64,000 bases of DNA, taken from Datura wrightii. Taxonomy: Eukaryota > Streptophyta > Magnoliopsida > Solanales > Solanaceae. A program made the translations under genes and the position numbers. Every line of letters begins with the position of its first letter. Positions within the stretch are counted from its first letter, which is position 1. Below the pieces are notes generated by a model. The model was given only the letters and a program-made list of their open reading frames with translations, did no database searches and was not told the DNA's origin. The DNA is taken from contig JASDFA010000004.1 in the NCBI GenBank assembly GCA_035772735.1, positions 21,665,501 to 21,729,500 on the forward strand, in the 5' to 3' direction. Shown here one piece after another: positions 19,561 to 32,379 of the stretch.

Positions 19561-21723
19561 TGTAATATCCCGAAAGTTCCTAAGATCAGACCTGTAGATT
19601 GAGTCGGAGAAAAGCAGGAGATATGCACTAGTTCATAGAACGACTCATCAAATGACCCGTTAAGTCACTTGATGGATCGTTAAGTGGCCCGTTAAGTGGT
19701 GCTGTGTTGGGAAGTTTCAGTGGCAACGAGTCGAGGAACGACCCATCATGACATCCTACGAGTCGTTGAGTTCCTCATTGGGTGGTGCAGAATTGGAATT
19801 AGGGAACTCTTTTAGAGGGACTTAACGCGTGGAGGGACGAGTCGTGGTGCACTTCACGACTCATTAGGTCGATCGTTGGTTGGAAGAAAATTGGAAATTC
19901 TAGTGATGGCGACGAGCCGTCCAGTAGGGTTACGACTCGTCTAGTCCTCACTTTTTCAAGTGAATCAGTAAGTGCATTTCCGTAATTTCTAAACTCTTAA
20001 ATCCTAAACTATGTTATTTTAAGCTCTGTTATGAGATTTTTAAGAGGGTTTAACCTATTCTAAATCATTCCCCTCCCATGCATGCAAGACTAAGATTTCT
20101 CCATTGAAGATAAAGCCTAGAGTCTTCAAGTTCTTCTCCAAGTCTCTTGGGCTTTCAAGATCAAGTGTAGATTCAATTTACCCGGGTATGTGAGGCCATG
20201 AATGAGGGTTCCTTTCACTCTCATGCTCAAAATTTCCCTCAATTCTATGAATTCAAGTTCTAGATCAAGTTCATGATCCTATGGGGTTTTATCCTAATTT
20301 TATGAAATTCTATGTGATTTGTTTATGGGTTAACTCTCTTCATGTTTCAAAGTATATTTAAAGATTTATGGACAGATCTTATGCCTATTTTGATACAAAT
20401 TCATGATTTCAAAATTTTAGAATATTATGTCCAATTATGCAAGTTTCATGAAAAGTCAAGTTTATAATCCATGTTTCTAAGTATGATGAGATATCTAGCA
20501 TGAAAGAACGTTTATGATTTACCATGTATGAATTCATGATGTTGACTTATCAATTCTATTTCAAGTATTCAAGATTTTAAAGTTTGCAAGCCCACACAAA
20601 TCAAGTATGTTTCATGATTTAGCCAAGGCTAACAAGATCAGTTATGATATATATATATATTTTAGAGTCAAGACTCTCAATATTCAGATCAAGCTATGTT
20701 TTGAGAATATAATTATATGAGCATTATACATGTTTTGAGAGTAGTGTCTAGCATCAAGTAAGCTAGGGGTTCCAAGGTTTCCAGTATCATAAACTATGCG
20801 CCAACATAAGTATATTTTGAGGCCTCTCAAGAGAGCGTTTCCCCCGCCCAAGGGCACACCGTGATATCACACTTTACTTATCCTTTTCCCTAGCAAGGCT
20901 TAAGATGACCCTCCTCCACGTGGGCCAAATATGGGATCATCATGCACTCATAAATGGTAGTTGTTGGTTTTGACGAGTCTCCCATTATTCCTCATTATTT
21001 TAGTTATGCATATTATGACTTATAATATTATTTTTTCTATAGGTTTGACTCAATGATCAATTTATAAGCTTGTACTTAATTTATCAGCTATGGCAAGCCA
21101 TATGATTATATTTTCAGCTTTGAGTCATTCTATTTAGATATGAGATCCAGTTATGACTAATATGTTTTCAGACTCAGATTTCAGCATGCAGCCTTACTCT
21201 TATGATCTTACAATATATGTTTATATGCATGATTTCAGTTAACAAATACTTCGCATGTTTTACTTTCTTACATACTCAGAACATTCCAAGTACTGAGCGC
21301 ATACCCTATGTTGTGTCGATTTATGATACAGGTGCAGACGATCAGACTCAGTTCCCCCATTAGTCAGTCCTCGCAGCTAGTTCGATGTCTCTTGTTGGTG
21401 AGTCCTCATCCTTGGAGGACCTTCATTTAGTTGAGTTATGTTACTTTCAATTCAAACCTTAGTGAGCCAGTTGGGGGTGTTGTCCCATCATCTCTTCAGG
21501 CATGTTAGAGGCTTATTAGACAATAACGTAGAATTTTAGCTTTGTCAATGTTTGCTCTGTTTGAGATTGATGTGTATTCAGACCTCCTCTTATGAATGTT
21601 TTTATATCAGTTTTCACTTGATGTATTCTTTTTAGCCTCTATGTTCATGCCATGGATCGACTTGGAGTCATTCGTGGTTCTAGGTCTCGTGTCTCGATCC
21701 GGATCTATGTTTGGGGCATGACA
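19561..21723 (+). repeat. 5' LTR of D1
   Basis: Begins TGTAATATCCC and ends GGGGCATGACA. It is closely similar to 26789-28936, with scattered substitutions and small indels. ACGAGTCGT or its complement occurs at 19758, 19837 and 19932. A TA microsatellite lies at about 20648. Confidence 0.9.
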
Positions 21724-21930
21724 AACTTAGTATTAGAGCAAAGTTTAGAGTGTCCTAGGGTGTGTGAAAGCTGTGTTGGATAGAGTCTTTTCCATGGGTG
21801 TGAAGTTCCCCACACTTATGGGGGAGAGGCTACAAGATGTTTTAGGAAATTTTCCTTCTTTCATGATCTATGTCGTGCGATGAAGTATCTCCCTCTCCTT
21901 CTAACTCGTGTAATACACGTTTGCAGAATC
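21724..21930 (+). other. D1 primer-binding site and leader
   Basis: TAGTATTAGAGC at 21728-21739 is the Met primer site with two mismatches. The leader is untranslated and parallels that of D2 (28937-29143). Confidence 0.7.
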
Positions 21931-23092
21931 ATGCCTCTATGCCATATGAATGGAAGAAGGAATGAAAATGGAAATGGCCATGACAATGGCAACAGGGATA
22001 AGCATCAGCAGGTACTTTGCCTGAGCAAGTCTCTTATGCCAAGTTTAGAGCGACTTTTTAGATGTTGGCCTAGGCTTTGACTGTTCAGGTCAACCAACAG
22101 GTAGTGACCCATTTCCCTCAAAATAGGAATGCAGCAGCAACTCGAATTTGGGACTTTCTCAGGATGAATTCACCTGAGTTCCTTGGGTAAAGAGTGCATG
22201 AGGACCCGCATGAGTTTCTTGAGGAGATACAGAAGATCATCCAAATTATGGGGGTGACGGGAGAAGAGAGCACAGATTTAGCCTCTTACCAATTGAAGAG
22301 GATTGCTTCCGTTTGGTATCATTAGTGGAAGGATGGTAGAGCAGTGGGCGCCATCCCCATGAGTTGGGATGAGTTTATGATGACTTTCTTGGATAGATTC
22401 TTCCTAGGGAGTTGAGGGAGGCAAAGACGACGGAGTTCATCATCTTAAGGCAAAAACGGATGACTATTCAAGAGTACACCTTGGAGTTCACCCGACTATC
22501 CAAGTATGCGTCAGAGATAGTTGCGGATCAGAGAGCTCGTATGAACAAATTTGTGTATGGAGTGTTGGATTCGCTGGTAAAAGAGTGTAGGACCACAATA
22601 TTGAACAGTGATCTAGACTTCTCTCGATTGGTTATATATATCCAATAGATAGCGGCAGATCAGATTAAGGAAAGGGATAGAGAGGCCAAGAGGGCCAGGA
22701 CAGGCAGCTTTGGGTTTTTCCAACAGAGATCCGGTGGCGGACATCGTCAGCAGACCTATCAGAGATCATCAGCCCTAGCATCTTCATCAGCTAGTGTGCC
22801 TTCTAGATCTAGGCATGATTAGAGGAGGAAGATATCAAGATCCAGAGGACAGGGGAGCAGGTCAGGGGAGCCTAGCATGCCAGTTTGTCGCAAGTGCAGC
22901 AGAAATCACCCTCGGGAGTGCCTAGCGTTGTTAGGCGCATGTTTTGAGTGTAGTAAGACCAGAAATCCACTCAGAGACTTCCCATCACCCAAACATGGCC
23001 ATAATAGAGGCAATGACGCAACCACTAGTTCAACAGCTCCACCAGCACGTTCAGCTCAGCAGGGTGCATCCACTAGTGCTGGTGGTGGTTAG
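21931..23092 (+). pseudogene. gag: D1 gag, broken
   Basis: The start at 21931 (MPLCHMNGRR) matches the start of D2 gag at 29144. The capsid-type Retrotrans_gag domain follows in pieces: an HEDPHEFLEEIQKI stretch at about 22198, then a stretch with TIQEYTLEFTRLSKYA at 22457-22507. The nucleocapsid region at 22877-22985 shows CRKCSRNHPREC and CFECSKTRNPLRDFP; in the latter the knuckle histidine and last cysteine are lost (normal C-x2-C-x4-H-x4-C). Stops at about 22079, 22190 and 22323 and frameshifts near 22414 break the frame. Confidence 0.85.
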
Positions 23093-23159
23093 TGTCAAAA
23101 CAGATTTTATGCCCTCTTATCTAGTCCGGAGCAGGAGGTCTCTCCAGATGTAGTCACTG

Positions 23160-23390
23160 GTATGTTACGAGTATTTCATCTTGATGTATATGTATTATTA
23201 GATCCAGGAGATTCCTTTTTGTGGCACCTTATGTTGCTATTATTTTCGGAGTCAGTCCCGAAATCCTATCAGAATTCTTCTCAGTCTCTACTCCAGTCGG
23301 TGACTCAGTTATATCTCGACGGATATAAAGAAATTGCCCTATCACAGTCCTCTAGAAAGTCACTTTAGTCGATCTAGTAGAGATATATAT
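23160..23390 (+). pseudogene. pol: D1 protease, broken
   Basis: The active-site region reads VLLDPGDSFLW, where the family has LDPGAT; the catalytic Asp remains but Ala-Thr is lost. D2 keeps the better version (LDPGATLSF at about 30447). Several frameshifts follow. Confidence 0.7.
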
Positions 23391-24920
23391 GACTGATTTC
23401 TATGTTATTTTTGGTACGGAATTATTGCATGTATGTTATGCCTCAATGAATTATAGACCCCGTACGGTAGAGTTTCGATTTTCGGGTGAGCTAGTCCTAG
23501 AATGGAAGGGTAGTTTAGCTGTGCCTATAGGTCACTTTGTTTCCTACCTTAAGGCCAGAAAGATGATTTCCAATGGTTGTGTGTACCATCTAGTTCGGGT
23601 TAAGGATGCTACATTCGAGACCCCGACTCTCCAGTCTGTCCCTATTGTATGTGAGTATCCAGAGCATTTTCCTGATGATTTACCAAGAGTCCCTTCTGAG
23701 CAGGAGATTGACTTTGCTATTGACCGTCTTCTCGATACGCAACCTATATCTAATCCTCCTTACAGAATGGCTCCAACTGAGATAAAGAAGTTGAAAGAAT
23801 AGTTGAAGGATCTTCTAGACAAGGGCTTCATCAGACCTAAAAAATCCCCGTGGGTTGCACTAGTTCTCTTTATTCAAAAGAAGGATGGGTCTCTTCATAT
23901 GTGCATCGACTATTCGCAGTTGAACAAGGTAATAATCAAGAACAAGTATCCTTCCCCAGAATTAATAACCCGTTTGACCAACTTCTGGGTGCTAAGTGCT
24001 TCTCAAAGATAGACCTCAGATCCGGATATCATCAACTTAGAGTTAGAGAGAGTGACATTCCGAAGATAGCCTTCAAGACTCGGTATGGTCACTATGAGTT
24101 CCTAGTTATGTCTTTTGGGTAAATGAATGCTCCTGTAGCCTTTATAGATTTGATGAACAGGGTGTACAAGTCGTATTTGGATATGTTCATAATTGTCTTT
24201 ATAGATGATATTCTCATATATTCTCAGAGCGAGGAGGAGCATGCCGCTCATTTGAGGATTGTGCTATGAACTCTCAAGGATCGCCAGTTGTTTGCTAAAT
24301 TAAGCAAGTGCGAGTTTTGGTTAGACTCAGTAGCATTTTTTGTTCATGTGGTGTTCGCTGAGGGTGTGCAAGTGGACTCGCAAAAGATAGAGGCGGTGAA
24401 GAATTGGCCTAGACCAGTTAGTCCTTCGGATATCAAGAGCTTTTTGGGTTTAGCTAGCTACTACAGGAGGTTTATTGAAGGATTTTCATCCATTGTAGTC
24501 CCATTGGCTAAGTTGACTCAGAAGAAAGTCAAATTTCAGTGGTCGGATTCCTAAAGAAGAGTTTTCAGGAGCTAACGACTCGACTCACTTCAGCCCCAAT
24601 ATTGACTCTAGCAAAGGGCACGAATGGCTTTGATGTGTATTGTGATGCCTCTAGGGTTGGTCTTGGTTGTGTGTTGATGCAGCACGGTAAGGTCATTGCA
24701 TATGCCTCTAGGCAGCTAAAGACTCATGGGAAGAATTGCCCGACGCGTAACCTAGAGTTGGTAGCGATGGTGTTCGCATTGAAGATTTGGAGACACTACT
24801 TGTATAGGGTGCACGTGGATGTATTTCATGGACCAAAAGAGCCTTTAGTATGTGTTCACTTAAAAAGACTTGAATTTGTGACAAAGAAGGTGGTTGGAGC
24901 TTCTCAAGGACTATAATATG
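23389..24920 (+). pseudogene. pol: D1 reverse transcriptase and RNase H, broken
   Basis: RT motifs in order: PPYRMAP (23757), LLDKGFIRPKKSPW (23812), IQKKDGSLHMCIDY (23872), KIDLRSGYHQLRV (24006), GHYEFLVMSFG (24086) and the catalytic FIDDILIYS (about 24198). The RT tail has FLGLASYYRRFIEGFS. RNase H follows with KSFQELTTRLTSAP, YCDASRVGLGCVLM and LKIWRHYLY. Single stops at 23800 and 24120, plus shifts near 24010, 24270 and 24550, interrupt it. Would copy element RNA into cDNA if intact. Confidence 0.9.
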
Positions 24921-26546
24921 AGTGACCTTTATCATCCGGGCAAGGACAATGTAGTGACAGATGCCCTTAGTAGGTTTTCCATGGAGAGTGTGTCTTACGT
25001 TGAGGATGGAAGGAGGGAGTTCATGAAGGATGTGCATCGGCTTGCTCGTTTGCCTTATTGACTTGACGAGTGCGGGCATCGTTGTTCAAAATGGGTCAGA
25101 ATCTTTATTGGTGACCGAGGTCAAGGATAGGAAGAAGAGGATACTATTTTGGTATAGATAATGGAAGCTGTCCAGCATCAGAAGGTGGAGGTCTTCTCCC
25201 AAGGGGGAGATGGTGTTCTTCAATATCAGGATCGTTTATGCTTTTCAGGTGTCCATGATTTGAGAGAACGGATATTGCATGAGGCTCATGGTTCCCGATA
25301 TTCTGTACATCCAGGTGACACCAAGATGTACCATGACCTACGGGAAGTTTATTTGTGGAATGCCATAAAGAAGGACATTGCGGAGTTTGTGGCTAAGTGA
25401 TCAAATTGTTAGCAAGTGAAAGTTGAGCATCAAAGACTTGGAGGTATATTGAAAGACATTAGTATCCCTACTTAGATTGGGAAGAGATCAATATGGACTT
25501 CATTATAGGGTTGCCTCGCACTCGCTGACAGTATGACTCCATTTGGGTGGTTGTGGACAGGTTGACTAAGGCAACTCATTTTTATTGTTCAAAACTATCG
25601 ATTCAGTTGAGGACTATGCTAGCTTGTACATTCAGGAGTTATTTGGATTGCATGGAGTACCCTTGTCCATCATTTTTAGATAGAGGTACTCAGTTTACCT
25701 TATAGTTTTGAAAGTCCTTTCAAAAGGGACTTGGTACTCAAGTCATGCTTAGCACAACTTTTCACCAGCAGATAGATGGTCAGGCTAAGGGGACTATTCA
25801 GACCCTTGAGGATATGTTGAGAGCATGTGTTATTGATTTCAAGGGTAGTTGGGATGATCACTTACATGTCATCGAGTTTGCATATAATAATAGCTACCAC
25901 TCCAGCATTCTAATGGCTCCATTTGAGGCTCTTTATGGGTGGAGATATAGGCGCTTATTGGTTGGTTCGAGGTAGGTGAAGCTATGTTGATAGGGACAGA
26001 TTCAATTCATGAGGATATGGAGAAGGTTCAGCTTATAAGGGAAAGGCTGAAAATAGCTCAAAGTCGTTAAAAGTCATATGCTGTTACTAGGCGGAGAGAG
26101 CTTGAGTTTGAGGTTGATGATTGGGTGTTCTTAAAAGTGTCTCCCATGAAGGGAGTGATGAGGTTAGGAAAGAAAGGGAAGCTCAGTCCTCGATATGTTA
26201 GCCCATACAAGATTGTGAGGCATGTGGGTAGGCTGGTTTATGAGGTGGAGTTTCCAGCGGAGTTAACTTCACTGCATCTAGTCTTCCATGTATCATTGTT
26301 GAAGAGTGCATTGGTGACCCGACTTTGGTTGTTCCAATGGAGAGCGTGGGTGTGAAGTATAGCCTTACCTAAGAGGAGGTACCTATTGAGATCCTTGATC
26401 GTTAGGTTTGGAAGTTGAGAAACAAGGAAGTAGCTTCATTGAAGGTATTACGGAGAAATCAACTTTAGGGAGCTACGTGGGAGGCTGAAGCAGATATGAT
26501 GGCTAAATACCCGCATCTTCTCCCTACCAACTCAATTTCAGCATGA
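24920..26546 (+). pseudogene. pol: D1 integrase with chromodomain-like tail, broken
   Basis: The HHCC zinc-binding segment is at 25280-25430 (HEAHGSRYSVHPGDTKM); a stop at 25398 removes the first Cys of the C-x2-C pair. The DDE core follows with MDFIIGLPRTR at about 25494, THFYCS, a decayed second Asp region near 25680, and GQAKGTIQTLEDML at about 25782, where the catalytic Glu is replaced by Lys. The GPY/F-like region is SPRYVSPYKIV (26185). The last part, at 26370-26546, has VPIEILDR, KLRNKEVAS and GATWEAEADMMAKYPHL, the degenerate chromodomain tail of Tekay/Del elements that guides insertion into heterochromatin in relatives. Confidence 0.87.
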
Positions 26547-26788
26547 GGTATCAGTTTCCTCTCTAATACTTTATTCAGTTTCGTGTCAAGTTCATGTCTC
26601 TAAGTTCCTTTCATGTGTTTGCATGCATATGTGTTTCAAGAATTCAGTTTGGTCATTTATCTCAATTTGGAGTCAGTCACTTCATCAGTTTTCAGCTTCA
26701 GATAATCAGTACTTAGGATCCTAGTTCTTTTCCCAAATTTCAGTATGTTTAGACACATTCGAGGATGAATATTCTCAAGGGGAGATAT
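26547..26788 (+). other. D1 3' UTR and polypurine tract
   Basis: No coding. The purine tract AAGGGGAGA (about 26778-26786) lies just before the 3' LTR, as in element G (63941). Confidence 0.7.
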
Positions 26789-28936
26789 TGTAATACCCCA
26801 AAAGTCCCTAAGATCAGACCCGTGGGTTGAGTCGGAGAAAAGTAGGAGAATATGCACCAGGTCACAAAATGATTTGTCATGTGACCCGTTTAGTCACTTG
26901 GAAGATCGTTAAGTGACCCGCTAAGTGGTGCTGTGTTGGGAAGTTTCAATGGCAATGGGTCGAGGAATTACCCATCATGACACCCAGCGAGTCATTGAGT
27001 TCCTCGTTGGGTGGTGTAGAGTTGGAATCAGTGAACTCTTTTAGAGGGACTTAACGCGTGGAAGGACGAGTCATGGTGTCACTTCACGACTCGTTAGGTC
27101 AACAGGACAAGGTTGGAAGAAAATTGGAAATTCAAGTTATGGAAACGAGTGGGGACGAAAGTCATCTAGTTGGGTAACGACTCGTCCAGTCCCTCATTGG
27201 GACTGGCAGTGTCACTTTTTCGGCGAATTAGTAAGGGTATTTCCATAATTTCTAACTCCTAAGTCCTAAACGACATCATTTTAAGCTCTGTTATGACTGT
27301 TTTAAGAGGGTTTACCCTATTTTATACCATTCCCCTCCCATGCATGAAAGACTAAGACTTCTCTATTGAAGATCAAGCCTAGAGTCTTCAAGTTCTTCTC
27401 CAAGTCTCTTGGGCTTTCAAGGTCAAGTGTGGATTTAGTTTGCCCAGATATGTGAGGCCATGAATAAGGGTTCCTTTCATTCTCATGCTCAAAATTCCCC
27501 TTAATTCTATGAAATTCTCCATGATTTATTTATGGGATAACTCCCTTCATGTTTCAAAGTATGTTTTAAGATTCATGGATAGATTTTATGCCTATTTTAA
27601 TACAAATTCATGATTTCAAGTTTTTTTGAACATTATGCTCAATTATGCAAGTTTCATGAAAAGTCAAGTTTATGATCCATGTTTTTAAGTATGATGAGAT
27701 ATCTAGCATGAAATAATGTTTATGATTTACCCATATATGAATTCATGATTTTGACTTATCAAGTCTATTTCAAGTATGCAAGATTTTAAAGTTTGGGCAA
27801 GCCAACACAAATTAAGTATGTTTCATAATTTAGCCAAGGCTAATAAGATCAGTTATGATATATATATATTCTGGAGTCAAGACTCCAAATTTAGATTCAA
27901 GTTATGTTTTAAGAAGATAATTATATGAGCATTATACATGTTTTGGGGGTAGCGTCTAGGACCGAGTAGGATAGGGATTCCAAGGTTTTTCGGTCTCATA
28001 AACTATGCGCCAACATAGGTATGTTTTGGGGCCTCTCAAGAGAGCGTTTTCCCCGCCCAAGGGCACACTGTGATATCACATCTTACTTAGCCTTTGCCCT
28101 GACAAGGCTTAGGATGACCCTCCTCCACGTGGGCCAGACGTGGGATCATCATGCGCTCATACATGGTGGTTGTCGGTTATGACGAGTCTCCCATTGTTGC
28201 TCATTATTTTAGTTATGCATATTATGAATTATGATATTATATTTTCAGCAAGTTTGAGTTAATGATCAGTTTATAAGCTTTTACTTAAGTTGTTATCTAT
28301 GACAAGCCTTTGATTCTATTTTCAGCTTTGAGTCATTCTTTTCGAATATGAGATCCAGTTTATGACTATATATGTTTTCAGACTCAGATTTCAGCATGCA
28401 ACCTTACTCTTATGATCATATGATATATGTTTATATGCATGATTTAAGTTAACAAATACTCCGCATGTTTTACTTCCTTACATACTCAGTACAATAGAAG
28501 TACTAACCGCATACTCTATGCTGTATTATTTTATGATACAGGTGCAGACGATCAGGCTCAGTTCCACCATTAGTCAGTCCCCGCAGCTAGTTCGATCTCT
28601 CTTGTTGGTGAATCCTCATCCTTCAAGGACCTTCAGTTAGTTGAGTTACGTTATTTTCAGTTTCAGATCTTAGTGAGCTAGTTGGGGGTGTTGTCCCATC
28701 AGCTCTTCAGGCATGTTAGAGGCTTATCAGACAATAATGTAGAATTTCAGCTTTGTCAGTGTTGGATCTTTTTGAGATTGACATGTATTCATACTTTTTC
28801 TTATGCATGTTTTATAATATCAGTTTCCACTTGATGTATGCTCTTTAGATGCTATGTTCATGCCATGGGTCGACATTGAGCCATTCATGGTTCTAAATCC
28901 CGTGTCTCGATCCGGGCGTATGTTCAGGGCGTGACA
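26789..28936 (+). repeat. LTR shared by D1 (3') and D2 (5')
   Basis: Begins TGTAATACCCC and ends GGGCGTGACA. It has the D1 polypurine tract on its left and the D2 primer site on its right (TGATATTAGACC, 28941-28952, three mismatches to the Met site), so it serves both elements. Confidence 0.9.
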
Positions 28937-29143
28937 AACTTGATATTAGACCAAAGGTTTAGAGTGTCCTAGGGTGTCTGAAAGCTGCGTTGAATAGAGT
29001 CTTTTCCATGGGTGTGGAGTTCCCCACACTTAGGGGAAGAGGCTATAAGACGTTTTAGGAAATTTTCCTTCTTTAATGATCTATGTCGTGCGATGGAATA
29101 TCTCTCTCTCCTTCTAACTCGTGCAATACGCATTTGCAGAATC

Positions 29144-30342
29144 ATGCCTCTACGCCATATGAATGGAAGAAGGAACGAAAATGGAAATGGCCATGACAAT
29201 GGTAACAGGGATAAGCATCAACAAGCCCCACTAGCACCAGCAGGTCCTTTTCCTGAGCAGGTCTCTTATGCCAAGTTTAGAGCGACTTTTCAGATGTTGG
29301 CCTAGGCTTTGACTGCTTAGGTCAACCAGCAGGCGGTGGCCCATGTCCCTCAAAATGGGAATGTAGTGACAGCTCGAGTTCGGGACTTTCTCAAGATGAA
29401 TCCACCCGAGTTCATTGGGTCAACAGTGGATGAGGACCCCCATGAGTTTCTTGAGGAGATATAGAAGGTCACCCAGATTATGGAGGTGATGGGAGAAGAG
29501 AGCGCAGATTTATCCTTCTACTAGTTAAAGAGAGTTGCTTACATTTGGTACCATCTGTGGAAGGATAGTAGAGCAGTTGGAACCATTCACATGAGTTGGG
29601 ATAAGTTTATGACGACTTTTTTTGGATAGATTCTTCCCTAGGGAGTTGAGGGATGCAAAGGCCGCAGAGTTCATCAACTTGATGCCGAACCAAATGACTA
29701 TTCAAGAGTACGCCTTGGAGTTCACCCGGTTGTCCAAGTATGTGTTGGAGTTCACCTAGCTGTCCAAGTATGTACTGGAGATGGTTGCAGATCAAAGAGC
29801 TCGTATGAATAGATTTGTGTATGGAGTGTCAGATTCGTTGGTCAAAGATTGTAAGACCGCAATGCTGAACAGTAATCTAGACTTCTCTCGATTGGTTATA
29901 TGTGCCCAATAGATATAGGTGGATTAGATGAAGGAAAGGGAGAGAGAGGCCAAGAGGGCCCGAACAAGTAGCTTTGGGTTTTTCCAGTAGAGGTTCGGTG
30001 GCGGACATCCTCAGCAGTCCCATCAGAGATCATCAACCCCAGCAACTTCATCAGCCAGTGTGTTATTCAGATCTAGGCTTGATTAGATGGGAAAGATATC
30101 AGGCTCCAGAGGACAGGGGAGACCAACGTGCCAGTTTGCAGCAAGTGTGGCTGAAAGCACCCTGGGAGTGCCTAATGGGGTCAGCCACATGTTTTGGCTG
30201 TGGTAAACCCAGAAATATACTCAGAGACTGCCCATCAACTAGACAGGGCCGTAGTAGAAGCCATGATGCAACGACTAGTTCTATAGCTCCACCAGCATGT
30301 TCAGCTCAGCAGGGTGCATCCACTAGTGCAGATGGTGGTTAG
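29144..30342 (+). pseudogene. gag: D2 gag, broken
   Basis: Starts MPLRHMNGRR and parallels D1 gag, with fewer lesions at the start (PEQVSYAKFRATFQMLA, then TAG at 29303). DEDPHEFLEEI is at about 29430. A 30-base tandem duplication (29715-29774) repeats the ten codons for LEFTRLSKYV-like sequence. The nucleocapsid knuckle is CFGCGKPRNILRDC at about 30189, with His replaced by Asn, followed by the Ser/Ala-rich linker ending at 30340. Confidence 0.85.
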
Positions 30343-30429
30343 CGTCGAAACAAATTTTATGCCCTCTCATCTCGTTAGGAGTAAGAGGTCTCTCCAGATG
30401 TAGTCACTGGTATGTTATGAGTATTTCAT

Positions 30430-30630
30430 CTTGATGTATATGCATTGTTAGATCCAGGGGCTACCTTATCTTTTATAACGCCGTATGCAACTATTAGTTT
30501 TTGAGTCAGTCCCAAAATCCTATCAGAACCCTTCTCAGTCTCTACTCCAATCGATGACTTAGTTATAGCTCGATGGGTGTACAGAAATTGTCCTGTCATA
30601 GTCCTCCAGAACATCACTTCAGCCGATCTA
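30430..30630 (+). pseudogene. pol: D2 protease, interrupted by element B
   Basis: LLDPGATLSFITPYA is intact around the catalytic Asp (about 30447-30491). A stop at about 30502 follows. The frame is then cut at 30630 by insertion of B. Confidence 0.8.
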
Positions 30631-32252
30631 TGATGTGCTATAGATTTATAGCACTTTCGATGCTCAAAAGTAAGAAAATAACATGGACTTAGGTGTATTT
30701 ATGTGGATACAAGACACTTTTTCCTTTGGTTACAGGATGAATTGGTGTTGGAGCTAAAAAATGCAAACGATAGCCTGAAGTGTGCAAAATATGCTCAAAT
30801 TGCAGTCCACAGTACGAGCCATAGGAAGGTCCTACGAGTCGTACTAGTGGCCATGAAAAGTTGCAGAAGGCTAAGGTTGAAGAGATGCAGTATACGAGTC
30901 TTAGTACAAGTCGTACCAAGCTTGTACGAGTCGTGTGATGAAGTCGTGAAAAGATTCAGAAGATTTGTGTAAGAGGCTGACTCCTGCTATGAGAAGGAAG
31001 TAGGAACCGTGGAATGAAGGTATGAGTCGTACCATGGAGGTCGAGATGAACTTCAGAAATATTTCAAAGTCTTAGAGTCAAGCCACGGGAGCTCAGTACG
31101 AATAGTAAGATGGAGGTATAAGTCGTACCAGGATCCAAAACTTAGCAAAAACCAGCCAGTCATGCAATGTACGAAAGGATGCTACGGACCGTAGGATCTC
31201 ACTACGGATCGTAGGATGACTCGTGACGTGGGTCGAACCAAATATGGAAATTCACCCTGTTAGCCTAGGAAAAGGATTCTTGTGTCTGTATAAATACGTT
31301 TTATGTTTTATTTTTCAGTAGATTTTATCAGACTTTATCAGATTTTAGGGGAGTCATTATTGGAGACAACATTAGACAATTGAGGAAAAAAGAGAGAATT
31401 AAGTTGATTTGATTTGTGATCAACCTTTTCTTGAATTCTTCTTGTTCTTGCTATTTGTTCTTCAAGATTTTGCTGATTAATTAAAGGAAATGTTTTTCTC
31501 ATTCATACTTGTAAGTATTGATTTATGTTTTTAATCATGAATGCAATTCACAACCTTACAACTATGAGAGGCTAAAACCTCCATAGCTAGGGTTGTGGGA
31601 ACCATGATGGATTAACAAGCTAGGGTTGCACAAAGTGATTCTAAAACCAATAGAAACACTTATATTGTATTCTCTTCATGCTTAAATGTTTCTTAACGGT
31701 GCACAATGTTAGGAAATGCCTGAGTTCTTTACTTGCTTAGGTCTAAGAGGTAGAGATTAGGAAAAGAGAATTACAACGGACCCTTGATCTTGATGATCAT
31801 TGTATTAACTTGAGCTGTGGTCACAGGATAGTTAAATCTGAAACTTAGTGATAACGGATAGCTTGAAACCACTCATGAGACTTGGTCGACTAATTGAGTA
31901 TAGTCATTCAAGAGGGACTGGTCGGTCATTTGAATGAACCTAACTTATCAGTTCTGTATGTAAGTATTGGTGATGATCACGAGTGTATACCCAAAGCAGT
32001 ATGAACCCATGGGGAACACAAACCCTTGTTATCCTTTAATATTGATTCAAACCTAAATTTTTTATAATTGTTTTTATTATTGATTTTCTTTAAAACCCTC
32101 AAATTTTGAAGTAACTACCTCACAAGTTCAATTATCGGCTATAATCTAGCTCTTCCATATTCCCCATGGGATCGACCCCAACCTTTAGTTGGGTTCTTTA
32201 TTGACAACGTACGCTTTATAGTTCAGTAAGAGGTGTGGTTTGAGCGTTATCA
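30631..32252 (+). repeat. 5' LTR of element B
   Basis: Begins TGATGTGC and ends GCGTTATCA. A TATA-like GTATAAATACG lies at about 31288, preceding a U-rich stretch. ACGAGTCGT occurs at 30834 and 30926, with several near matches between 30800 and 31220. Confidence 0.92.
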
Positions 32253-32257
32253 AAAAG

Positions 32258-32275
32258 TGGTGCCATTGCCGGGGA
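32258..32275 (+). other. tRNA-Asp primer-binding site of B
   Basis: TGGTGCCATTGCCGGGGA matches the complement of the tRNA-Asp 3' end (TGGCGCCGTTGCCGGGGA) at 16 of 18 bases. Element C has the exact sequence. tRNA-Asp priming is typical of Athila/Tat elements. Confidence 0.88.
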
Positions 32276-32379
32276 ATACGACTAAGACTAGGTTATTTGC
32301 TTGTATTTGACTTTTTGGTAGTTATTCCTTAATTATGTTTATTTTTGTGTTTTTGATACCCACAAGCTGTTCTCGGTGA

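Larger units (their letters stand above)
19561..28936 (+). mobile_element. Ty3/gypsy element D1 (Tekay/Del-like), two LTRs
   Basis: The order LTR, primer site, gag, protease, RT, RNase H, integrase, chromodomain-like tail, polypurine tract, LTR is that of a chromovirus. LTRs are 19561-21723 and 26789-28936. The coding region has many stops. The 3' LTR is immediately followed by the primer site and leader of a second element (D2), so D1 and D2 share one LTR in tandem. The left flank is the leader of element E; a target duplication cannot be tested because the right flank is D2. Confidence 0.88.

Noticed and set aside
24708..25079. 123-codon minus-strand frame opposite D1 RNase H
   Set aside because: Antisense shadow of conserved pol sequence; a matching shadow occurs at 49236-49427.
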